A DNA stretch of 57,733 bases, from NCBI RefSeq assembly GCF_000429965.1, contig NZ_AUCW01000027.1, forward strand, positions 1 through 57,733, written 5' to 3'. Shown piece by piece: positions 14,871-21,805 of this stretch (positions within the stretch are counted from its first letter, which is position 1; the number at the start of each line of letters is the position of its first letter). The DNA comes from Desulfogranum mediterraneum DSM 13871. GTDB taxonomy: Bacteria; Desulfobacterota; Desulfobulbia; Desulfobulbales; Desulfobulbaceae. The position numbers were made by a program, and so were the translations under genes. Below the pieces are notes generated by a model that was not told the DNA's origin, did not search any database, and saw nothing but the letters and a program-made list of their open reading frames with translations.

Positions 14871-16745
14871 TCAATCCTCCACCGGCGCCCGATCCAGGGG
14901 AGTCAGTGCCTCCATCTCCTTGGGAAGACGCGGTTTGTCCGACACCCTCCCCTGGCTGCTGTCGCTCTCTGCGTCCGGGTAGAAAACCTCCACCCCTGCC
15001 TGTGCCAAGCGGTCATAGAGATTGAGATCCAGGGGCCGGTTCTTATCGCCGGCCAGGTAGAGGGTCTGGGTCGGAAAGGCAAATTCGATCCCTGCCTCGT
15101 TGAAGCGACGGATAATTTCCCGGTTGATGTAATGCCTGTGCTCCTGATAGCTCCAGAAATCCGGGGGACTGTAGTAGTAGACCATCATCAGATTCAGGGA
15201 ATCGGTATTGAACTCGTTAAAGAAGACCCGTGGCGGATTTTTCGGATCAGCGTTGATCACCCTGTTGCAGTAGCTGCTCTCCGGGTCGTCCTCCTTCACT
15301 GCCAGCACATCCCGGATAATGGCGATGGCCTGATCGATCTTTTCCGGCGGGGTGTCGTAGGTGATGGTGATGTTGGCTCTCCGCCTGATATGGGGCCGTT
15401 CGCCGATATTCTCGATGTCGGCCTTGGCCACATCCTCGTTGGGGATGGCGGTGAGATGACCGTTGAGCAGCCGGATCTTGGTGGAGCGGATACCGATCTC
15501 CTCCACGGTGCCGTTGTGGCCCCGCACCCGCACCCGCTGGCCCACCTTGAACGGCTTGTCCAGAAGCAGCATCATGGAGCCGAAGATATTGGAGAGCGAT
15601 TCCCGCGCCGCCAGGGCAATGGCCAGACCGGTGACCCCGGCCCCGGTCAGGACGGTGGCAAAGGGAATCCCCAGGATATAGAGGCCTTCGATCATCACGA
15701 TGGTGGCCACCAGGATCACCCCGATCCGTACCCCGAAGCGCAGCAGGTGGGTATCGATGGTCTGGAGGCGGTCCCGATTGGACCAGAGGATGGTCTCGGT
15801 GAGGAAGTTACCCACGATAAAGACCACCGCAATGGCGGAAACCAGGGAGACCGCCCACTGGAGAAACTGGAGCACCCGGAGGACAATCCCGGTGACAAAG
15901 ATCTGATCCTCCAAAAACTCCACCACTGCCATGGCCATGACAATGGTCAACAGGGGTTCAAGCAGGCGTAACATGTGTTTCAGCACCGGGTTCCAATTGC
16001 CGGAGAGCCAACTCATCAGCCGGAAAAACAGCCAGAGGAGCAGGCCGGCCAGCAGGGGGAGGACAAAGAGGGCACACCACTGCCAGATGGTCTGATTGAG
16101 GTACTGGGACTCCATCCAGATCGGCAGGGTCCGCACCCAGGAGAGCGGCACCAGGGGTCCGGGGGTCAGGAAGTAGGCATCGTGCAGCCCCTTGACCGAC
16201 GCATCCACATAGGAGAGGTGCCTGGTGTCTTCATACATCCGGGCCGCACTGTCCAGGGTTCGCTGGGAAAACTGAAAATATCCGGCCTCGGGCCCGCTGT
16301 CCACATAGACCACGGCAATGGCGGAATCATCCGGGCTCCAGCTCGGATAATAGCCATCTTTCATGTCCTTGAAGGCCTCTTCCCGTTTGGGCAGTTCCCC
16401 TGGCCTGAGCGGTCGAAAGCGGGCCAGGGCCTCGCGCATGTAGATGCTGGCCTCCAGGGATTCGGTATCCTGCATGGAGGGCGGGGTCTGCCGCATATCA
16501 AAGAGCATCCGCAACTGCCGCGACAGCCCGGCAAGCACCTTTTGATTCTCCTTGGTGTAGCCCTGGGACTTGACGATCTTTCCATAGGTGTCGCACACCT
16601 GGATAAAGGAATGCCAGACCGCCTCAGGGCTGGAACGGCGGGCCAGGATAAAGGTATCGTGGAGGTTACGTGCCTGCAGGGAGTCGACCAGAAGCAGACT
16701 GGCCAGCAGGAGGGGCAACAGAAAGAGCGTTCGACGATATCTCAT
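14871..16745 (-). CDS. Mechanosensitive channel of the MscS family
   Basis: 624 residues from the ATG at 16745, 8 nt after AAGGAGG; a TTG two codons earlier sits too close to that site. Signal peptide (1-25), then a periplasmic domain of about 190 residues unlike the short E. coli MscS, then about five membrane segments from residue 215. The pore helix reads GAGVTGLAIALAARESLSNI, followed by the MscS beta domain (LLDKPFKVGQRVRVRGHNG...IRSTKIRLLNGHLTAIPNED) and the C-terminal alpha-beta domain (INREIIRRFNEAGIEFAFPT). It opens on membrane tension during osmotic downshift. Large N-terminal extensions mark the YbdG/MscM/YnaI-like groups. Downstream neighbour is convergent, so it is monocistronic. 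Confidence 0.92.
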   Translation of the reverse strand: MRYRRTLFLLPLLLASLLLVDSLQARNLHDTFILARRSSPEAVWHSFIQVCDTYGKIVKSQGYTKENQKVLAGLSRQLRMLFDMRQTPPSMQDTESLEASIYMREALARFRPLRPGELPKREEAFKDMKDGYYPSWSPDDSAIAVVYVDSGPEAGYFQFSQRTLDSAARMYEDTRHLSYVDASVKGLHDAYFLTPGPLVPLSWVRTLPIWMESQYLNQTIWQWCALFVLPLLAGLLLWLFFRLMSWLSGNWNPVLKHMLRLLEPLLTIVMAMAVVEFLEDQIFVTGIVLRVLQFLQWAVSLVSAIAVVFIVGNFLTETILWSNRDRLQTIDTHLLRFGVRIGVILVATIVMIEGLYILGIPFATVLTGAGVTGLAIALAARESLSNIFGSMMLLLDKPFKVGQRVRVRGHNGTVEEIGIRSTKIRLLNGHLTAIPNEDVAKADIENIGERPHIRRRANITITYDTPPEKIDQAIAIIRDVLAVKEDDPESSYCNRVINADPKNPPRVFFNEFNTDSLNLMMVYYYSPPDFWSYQEHRHYINREIIRRFNEAGIEFAFPTQTLYLAGDKNRPLDLNLYDRLAQAGVEVFYPDAESDSSQGRVSDKPRLPKEMEALTPLDRAPVED

Positions 16746-16796
16746 ATGCAATACCTCCTTATGGATACTTAAAGGATAGCTAAAGGGTCGTTTGCG

Positions 16797-16951
16797 GGTA
16801 CTTTGAAAAATGATATTTTCCGATCAAGGTCAGGTAAGCGGCAGACTCCGAGGCATGGAGAGAGCTTAGCCAGGCAGATGACCGAAATCCCGGGGAGAAA
16901 ATTTTCATGATGACGCAGGGATTGGAACCAAGAGCAATTTTTCAAGGCACC
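16797..16951 (+). repeat. 140-bp palindromic element, full-length diverged copy
   Basis: Begins GGTACTTTGAAAAAT, continues CCGATCAAGGTCAGG, ends GCAATTTTTCAAGGCACC. Both termini align with the 50198 copy while the centre is diverged and about 15 bp longer. It fills most of the 16746-17019 gap between mscS and the YqjD-like operon. Confidence 0.7.
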
Positions 16952-17019
16952 TTGGTCACCGGGGAGCAGGTTTATGGCGCAGAGCCTGGCAGAGACCGGG
17001 GCAACTGCCCATGGCCGGC

Positions 17020-17310
17020 TTAACCCAGGCCCTGTTTCAGCAGCTCAAGCAGGCCGTTAGTCAGGCGGCGCTGCAGAACAGGCAGTGCTGCGGCAAGGGA
17101 CAGCTCTGCAGCCAGGGCGGCCAGGGCCTCCCGGGGATCTCCGCTGCGAAGAGAATGGAGCAGGGGACTGAGATCCACACCCGGATCCAAGGCCCTGAGC
17201 CTGGCCCTGGCCTCTGCCCGAGTCAAGCCCTCTCTGTTCTCGGCGCCGGTGAGCAGGGCCAGCAGCTCTGCCCTGGAGCGCTGGCTCTCTTGACAGGAGC
17301 TATCACTCAT
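17020..17310 (-). CDS. Small hypothetical protein, third gene of the YqjD/YqjE-like operon
   Basis: 96 residues from the ATG at 17310, overlapping the preceding stop by 8 bp, so translation is coupled. Mostly helical: SRAELLALLTGAENREGLTR, an Arg/Ala-rich stretch, then DPREALAALAAELSLAAALP and a C-terminal LLELLKQGL. No membrane segment. It occupies the place that YqjK has in the E. coli yqjCDEK operon, but the sequence match is not good enough to claim homology. Confidence 0.55.
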   Translation of the reverse strand: MSDSSCQESQRSRAELLALLTGAENREGLTRAEARARLRALDPGVDLSPLLHSLRSGDPREALAALAAELSLAAALPVLQRRLTNGLLELLKQGLG

Positions 17311-17632
17311 TGGCGTCCACCCTTGCGGCCAGGACAAACAACAGGCCAAACAGCAGCCAGAGGCTGCCGATGATAAAGGGGGCGGCCAAAGGGGAGATAT
17401 AGCTTGCACAGACCAGGTAGGCGCCCCAGGAGAGATACCCCAGGGCCACCAACAGGCAGAGCAGCGCTGCCCAACGCCTGGCTATGATCCTGCTGCTGCG
17501 GTAGAGCAGCTCCTCCACCCCCTGTCGCTCCGCTGCAAGAAAGCTCCGGAACCCCTCTTGCAGGGCCTTGCCTTCCACCTCTGCCAGATCACAGAGGGCG
17601 ATGAGATAATCAGAGAGACTCACCCTGCTCAT
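17303..17632 (-). CDS. Two-span membrane protein (YqjE/holin-superfamily-like)
   Basis: 109 residues. A soluble amphipathic N-terminal half (SDYLIALCDLAEVEGKALQEG) is followed by two hydrophobic segments, about 54-78 and 83-104, and a short DANE tail. This arrangement and the position directly after a YqjD-type gene match YqjE-like inner-membrane proteins of the putative holin superfamily. Starts with an ATGA overlap with the upstream gene. Role is likely membrane-associated stress or ribosome tethering, by context only. Confidence 0.6.
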   Translation of the reverse strand: MSRVSLSDYLIALCDLAEVEGKALQEGFRSFLAAERQGVEELLYRSSRIIARRWAALLCLLVALGYLSWGAYLVCASYISPLAAPFIIGSLWLLFGLLFVLAARVDANE

Positions 17633-17964
17633 CGCCTGTTTCCCGGGGAGAGGAGCTTACCGATGATGACCCCCAGCCCGATGGCCGCCAGGAGTGAACC
17701 GGCCGGATACTTCTCCACCTGTTTCCTGACGGTATCCACCGCCTCTTCTCCCTCATCTTTCAGGGCAGCCAACTGTTCTTTGAGCTCGGCCAGGGAAAAC
17801 GAGTCCAACACCTGTTCGCTCTTCTGCTCGACTCGATCCTGGGCAGCGGCTGCCTGGTCTTTACAGATCTTCCCCAGGAGTGCGGTCATTTCCTTGAGAT
17901 CATCCTTGAGCCGACCGATCTCTTCCTTGAGCTGGTCAAGGTCCTGCTTGGTTTCAGCGGTCAT
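17629..17964 (-). CDS. YqjD/ElaB family tail-anchored protein (DUF883)
   Basis: 111 residues, ribosome site AAGGAA. Long charged coiled coil (about 5-50; TKQDLDQLKEEIGRLKDDLK) followed by VDTVRKQVEKYPAGSLLAAI and a C-terminal hydrophobic segment ending GKLLSPGNRR. This is the architecture of E. coli YqjD/ElaB/YgaM, C-tail-anchored proteins that bind ribosomes at the inner membrane in stationary phase. First gene of a tightly overlapping three-gene operon. The usual Gly-rich tail motif is weak, so family membership is likely rather than certain. Confidence 0.75.
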   Translation of the reverse strand: MTAETKQDLDQLKEEIGRLKDDLKEMTALLGKICKDQAAAAQDRVEQKSEQVLDSFSLAELKEQLAALKDEGEEAVDTVRKQVEKYPAGSLLAAIGLGVIIGKLLSPGNRR

Positions 17965-18098
17965 GGTTCATTTCCTTGTAGGTTGCAACCGGCAGGTCGC
18001 CTCCCTGCAGCCGACAGGGGCCGACCCCATTGCCGGTCCCTGCTGCAGCCGTGCCTGCCGGAGAGAGGACTACTGACCACCCTGAAGATCAAGGTGGC

Positions 18099-18335
18099 CT
18101 ACTTCTTCATCGCCTCTTGGGCATCGTGGACCGCCTCCTTGGCTGCGTTCCCCACATCATGGGCCGCCTCCTTGGTCCCCTCTACGGCGTCATGGGCTGC
18201 CTGTTTGCTTGCCTCGGCAGCCATGCTCGCAGATGCCTTGGCCTTTTCCACAGCCGTCTCGGGCTCATCCTTGCTACAGCCGACCAGCATGGCCAGCATC
18301 ACGGTCAGCACAGCCGCCACCATTTTTTTGATCAT
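18099..18335 (-). CDS. Small lipoprotein with LEA-like Ala/Lys helical repeats
   Basis: 78 residues, ribosome site AGGAG. Lipoprotein signal with lipobox LVGC (Cys20). The mature part is one amphipathic helix of repeated AxxAxK/AHD units: KAKASASMAAEASKQAAHDA, then EGTKEAAHD, GNAAKEAVHDA, QEAMKK, with an 11-residue spacing between the AHD motifs. Such repeats resemble group 3 LEA and related desiccation or envelope-stress proteins. Same strand as the YqjD-like operon, whose first gene begins 134 bp downstream, which fits a stress role. Confidence 0.7.
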   Translation of the reverse strand: MIKKMVAAVLTVMLAMLVGCSKDEPETAVEKAKASASMAAEASKQAAHDAVEGTKEAAHDVGNAAKEAVHDAQEAMKK

Positions 18336-18359
18336 CGTGTTCTCCTTGCTTGTGGTTGC

Positions 18360-18389
18360 GGGCCGCCTGGTGCGTGCGCCCAGGCGCCC
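18360..18389 (-). terminator. Hairpin between pldA and the lipoprotein gene
   Basis: GCCTGG / CCAGGC stem with flanking GGGC/GCCC pairs offset by one bulge and a 9-nt loop. It lies between the pldA stop (18442) and the next minus-strand start (18335). No T-run. Confidence 0.3.
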
Positions 18390-18441
18390 TTAAAGGATGC
18401 GGTCCTCAGTCGACAGCACCCTGAAGGTCTCTCTGCGGCAC

Positions 18442-19515
18442 TTAGAGCCAGTCAGAGAGGCAGATACCCAGACCGATACGGTTCACCCGCTGGTCATAGT
18501 CGATCAGGCTCTCTCCAAAACCGTTGAAGTACTGGACATAGCCCTTAAGAAACTTGTAGTCCAGGATGGGGAAGCTCCAGCTGAGCTCCACGGCTCCCCG
18601 TTCAAAGCCGGATTCCAGGTTGTTGCGCGACATGATGCTGAAGACATGCTCGTTCCACTTGTAGGAGGCAGAGAGCTCAAAGTGACCCAGGTAATCGGTG
18701 ATGTCCGGGTTGTCATCGTCATCATCGTCTTCGGGCAGCCGATACCAGGGTTTGACGCTGAAGGCCAGGCTGTCGCGCTCAAAGGTGATCCAGGCATAGA
18801 CCCGGTTCCAACTCCTGGAGAGGATGCCCCCCCGGCCGTTGGACTGATGGACAATACCAAAGGAGTTCCAGGTGTTGGTGAAGCCGAGGATCTCCCAGTT
18901 GGGGTGGAACTGGGCCCAGATCTCGGGTTCATGGTTGGTCTCTCTGAAGGGGGAGGACTCATCGCTGTTGTAGAACTGCCAGAAAGAGCGGTTGGTATAG
19001 GCTGCGTAGATATCCATGGTATCGTTGAACAGATCGACCATGAGGGGAAACTTGATACTGAGCTGGAACTGGACCTCGGTATCGTCGAAATCAAAATCCG
19101 GTTCATTGAACTCCTGCCGGTAGAGGGTGGCGTCATAACCGGAGTTATTATAGGCTGCCAGCAGCATGTAGTTGGGTTTGTGGGTCATCAGGGTAAAGGG
19201 CTGGAGCACATGTTCGCGATCCATCCGAATCCGCTCCTTGACCAGTTGGGGCTTTTCCCCCACCTTCTCCTGGAACACGTAGGCGCCGGTGGAGATCTCT
19301 TTCTGGCACTTCAAGCGTAACTGGGCCACGGTCATGGTTTCAAATTCAGCCGAGTCGATGGCCTCGGTCATACAACTCTCCAGGGTACCGCTCCAGCCGG
19401 CAGCAGGCAGGAGCATGAGGCCGGCAAGCAGCAGCATCATGATCCCCCCCATAGCGGGATTGAGGGTCTTCCTGAGCCGAGGACTCTTTCTCCAAATTGA
19501 ACATTTTTCTCTCAT
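18442..19515 (-). CDS. pldA: Outer-membrane phospholipase A1
   Basis: 357 residues from the ATG at 19515 (AGGA 8 nt upstream); an ATG at 19449 is an alternative start nearer the signal core. Hydrophobic signal region GGIMMLLLAGLMLLPAAGWS. The OMPLA signature is intact: His223 and Ser225 in FGIVHQSNGRGG and Asn237 in SRSWNRVY form the catalytic triad; alternating aromatic strands follow (YAWITFERDSLAFSVKPWYR, FELSASYKWNEHVFSIM) and the protein ends YFNGFGESLIDYDQ...LSDWL. The enzyme hydrolyses phospholipids in the outer membrane and dimerises with calcium when the membrane is perturbed. An unusual run of six Asp (PEDDDDDDNP) is encoded by a short GAC/GAT repeat in one surface loop. Confidence 0.93.
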   Translation of the reverse strand: MREKCSIWRKSPRLRKTLNPAMGGIMMLLLAGLMLLPAAGWSGTLESCMTEAIDSAEFETMTVAQLRLKCQKEISTGAYVFQEKVGEKPQLVKERIRMDREHVLQPFTLMTHKPNYMLLAAYNNSGYDATLYRQEFNEPDFDFDDTEVQFQLSIKFPLMVDLFNDTMDIYAAYTNRSFWQFYNSDESSPFRETNHEPEIWAQFHPNWEILGFTNTWNSFGIVHQSNGRGGILSRSWNRVYAWITFERDSLAFSVKPWYRLPEDDDDDDNPDITDYLGHFELSASYKWNEHVFSIMSRNNLESGFERGAVELSWSFPILDYKFLKGYVQYFNGFGESLIDYDQRVNRIGLGICLSDWL

Positions 19516-19630
19516 AACTCTTTTCCTAAAATTAGATAATAACAAAATTTGCTCTTCCTCTCTTAACAGTCTCCTACACCGCTCTCTTGCAGGGAACCTG
19601 GAGGGCATTGGCCTCTGGGGCGTCCCCAGC

Positions 19631-19660
19631 GATCTGAGCGACCTGAGCGACCTGAGCGAC
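19631..19660. repeat. 9-bp tandem repeat upstream of pldA
   Basis: Unit GACCTGAGC (first copy GATCTGAGC) repeated 3.3 times. It lies in the 19516-20186 gap. That gap otherwise shows a stem-loop at 19883-19911 (GGCTGGCG / CGCCAGCC) and AT-rich stretches near 19500-19550 and 19965-20060 that could hold promoters for the flanking divergent genes. No further gene is supported there. Confidence 0.7.
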
Positions 19661-20186
19661 AAAGAGGGTCGGTCGCAGCTTCGGCCCAGATCTGGAGCAA
19701 CAGAACCTGGAGAGGCACCCTGTTTGAATTGTGCGCAATCACTTGAGAAAATACAAGTTTTTTTATGACTAATCATTGGATGCCTGACAGAGAGCCGCCC
19801 TTTCTGAAGGGGGGAGACCAGCCCGGCAGGACTCCTGAGCGCGGTCTCCTTGAAGCAGCACTCTTTGCTGCAGAACGACCCTGGCTGGCGAGAGGATGTT
19901 CTCCGCCAGCCACCAGGTATCTCAGCCGGCCCCCTCACTGCCTGGCCAGAGCTGCTGAAAAGGCAACATTCTTTTTTATAGCTAACTTTAAAAACAGAAA
20001 ATTCGTAAGAGAGCCTTGAGGAATTTCTGTCGCTTTCTGTCGCTTTCCTGGTATTTTTATTTTTGTTTTGCTAGAGTTAACTCGGTCGGCAGGTCCAGCT
20101 ACGCTGCCTGTCCGGCCCCTTTAGCCGCTGCGACCATCTTCCTGAGGGTGGCCCCTTCCCCAACCCATGACATTCAAGGAAAGACT

Positions 20187-20618
20187 ATGAAAACATTGAT
20201 CTCCATCTGCGCAGGTCTCGGTCTCTTTTTTTCAACCATCCCCATGCTCCTGGCCAGCGAGTTCAGCATGCAAAGCGGCAAGTGGGAGTTCAGCCACACC
20301 CTGAAGATGTCGTCGCTGCCGCAACCGGTGGTTGAAGTCAGCAGCGAATGCATTACCCCGGAAGAGGCGAGCCAGGATCCGCTGGCTGATTTCGTGGATG
20401 GCGGCAACTGCACCATAAGCAAACGAAAGGTCGACGGTGATCGGATCAGCTTTGAGCTGGAATGCAGGGAAGAGGGCATCATCAGCAGGGGTAAGGGAGA
20501 ACTTCGCGGCCAGGGCAACACGGTCTCGGGCTTCGTGGAGATGACCATGGACAACCCCGGCGGCCCCATGAAGGTCTCTACCCGCTGGCAGGGCAAACGC
20601 CTCGGTAGCTGCCAGTAG
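20187..20618 (+). CDS. DUF3617 family periplasmic protein
   Basis: 143 residues from ATG at 20187 (AAGGA 7 nt upstream). Signal peptide MKTLISICAGLGLFFSTIPM, cleavage near LLAS. The mature part matches the DUF3617 pattern: GKWEFSHTLKMSSLPQP, two Cys pairs (SSECITPEEA, GGNCTISKRK, ELECREEG, GSCQ at the end) and a single beta-meander. Members are small secreted proteins of unknown function with disulfides. A strong hairpin follows 45 nt after the stop, so it is probably a single-gene transcript. Confidence 0.75.
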   Translation: MKTLISICAGLGLFFSTIPMLLASEFSMQSGKWEFSHTLKMSSLPQPVVEVSSECITPEEASQDPLADFVDGGNCTISKRKVDGDRISFELECREEGIISRGKGELRGQGNTVSGFVEMTMDNPGGPMKVSTRWQGKRLGSCQ

Positions 20619-20662
20619 CATCCTCTCGCGGTCGAGCGCGACCGAGCGCTGCGTGCTCGATC

Positions 20663-20691
20663 GGGCCATGGACGGACACCGTCCATGGCCC
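20663..20691 (+). terminator. Strong hairpin after the DUF3617 gene
   Basis: Perfect 11-bp stem GGGCCATGGAC / GTCCATGGCCC with a 7-nt loop, preceded by a smaller hairpin CGGTCG-AGCG-CGACCG at about 20631-20646. No T-run on the plus strand (CTGGTTCCT follows). It separates this gene from the efflux operon. Confidence 0.5.
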
Positions 20692-20737
20692 CTGGTTCCT
20701 CCTCCCCATTATTATCGTCCATGAACCCTCCTCGCCT

Positions 20738-21805
20738 ATGACCGCCACCTTCCTTGCCCCCAGGGCAGCCCTTGCCGCTCTCTTTTGCCTGCTCACCCTC
20801 CTGGGCGGCTGTTCCCATGAGCAGAAAGACCCCAGCCCCGGGCAGGCGCCGATGGTGGAGGTCCGCCCCCCCCATCAGCTCAGGCGCCCGCCTGTTATCG
20901 CGGTCTCAGGCCTGTTGAACCCTGCCGCCACCATCCGGCTGGCCTTCCAGGTCTCGGGACAGGTGCAGCAGGTGTGGGTGAAGGAGGGCGAGGGGGTACA
21001 CCAGGGTGAAGAACTGGCCCGTCTCGATGCCCGGGATCTCAACAACAGTCGCCTGATTGCGGCGGCCCGCTTCCGGGAACAGCAACGCAGACATCACCGT
21101 CTGGCCGCCCTCTACCAACGGGGCAGTCTCACCCTAAACGACATGGACAAGATGGAGGCAGCCCTTGAAGAGAGCCGGGCCAGCCTGGCCATCATGGAGC
21201 AGAGGGTGGCAGACACGGTGCTCACTGCCCCCCGGGACGGAATCCTTGCCCGCAGAGAGATCGAACCCGGCAGCGTGGTCGGTCCGGGCGCACCGGTGCT
21301 GGAGCTGGTCCGGGTCGACCAGCTCACCGCAGCCCTGAGCATCCCCCAGCAGCAGGCCTCCAGGGTGGCCAGGGGTCAGGAACTGGAGATGCACTTCCCT
21401 GCCCTGCCCGGGGTCGAGCGCAGCTGCAGGGTCGAAGAGCTGCTGCCGGTGGCAGATCAGCTCACCCGCTCCTACACGGCCCAATGCAGCCTGGATAACT
21501 CCAGCGGCCCACTGCGAGCCGGGATGATCGTTTTGGCAGCGCTCCAACTCGATGGGGAGGAGACCATCCTCACCATCCCTCCCGAGGCGGTGCTGCAGAG
21601 CCCCGAAGGAAACACCTACCTCTACCTCCTGACCCGGGACCGGCGCAGTGTCCAGCGTCGCCAGATCAGTGTTGCCGGCTTCCATGGCAGCGAGGTCATC
21701 ATCTCCGCCGGCCTGGCTGCAGGGGAGCTGGTGGTGATCAGGGGACAGAACCGGATCTCCGACGGCACGGTGGTTCGCCTCTCCCCGGCCAGGGAGGCGC
21801 AGTGA
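20738..21805 (+). CDS. RND efflux periplasmic adaptor (membrane fusion lipoprotein)
   Basis: 355 residues. Lipoprotein signal with lipobox LGGC (Cys25). HlyD/AcrA-type order: first beta/lipoyl half (VSGLLNPAATIRLAFQVSGQ, VWVKEGEGVHQGEELARLD), a short alpha hairpin (about 105-150), second lipoyl half (LTAPRDGILARREIEPGSVV), beta-barrel and membrane-proximal domains (VVIRGQNRISDGTVVRL near the end). It links the inner-membrane pump to the outer-membrane channel. The gene overlaps the RND gene by 4 bp (GTGA). The ATG has no good ribosome site, so the start is moderately certain. Confidence 0.92.
   Translation: MTATFLAPRAALAALFCLLTLLGGCSHEQKDPSPGQAPMVEVRPPHQLRRPPVIAVSGLLNPAATIRLAFQVSGQVQQVWVKEGEGVHQGEELARLDARDLNNSRLIAAARFREQQRRHHRLAALYQRGSLTLNDMDKMEAALEESRASLAIMEQRVADTVLTAPRDGILARREIEPGSVVGPGAPVLELVRVDQLTAALSIPQQQASRVARGQELEMHFPALPGVERSCRVEELLPVADQLTRSYTAQCSLDNSSGPLRAGMIVLAALQLDGEETILTIPPEAVLQSPEGNTYLYLLTRDRRSVQRRQISVAGFHGSEVIISAGLAAGELVVIRGQNRISDGTVVRLSPAREAQ

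Noticed and set aside
19765-20019. 84-codon plus-strand frame upstream of the DUF3617 gene
   Set aside because: No ribosome site, mixed composition, ends in an AT-rich promoter-like stretch; no family resemblance.
20720-20741. Six-codon leader peptide overlapping the adaptor start (ATGA)
   Set aside because: Too short and without a ribosome site; chance is likely.
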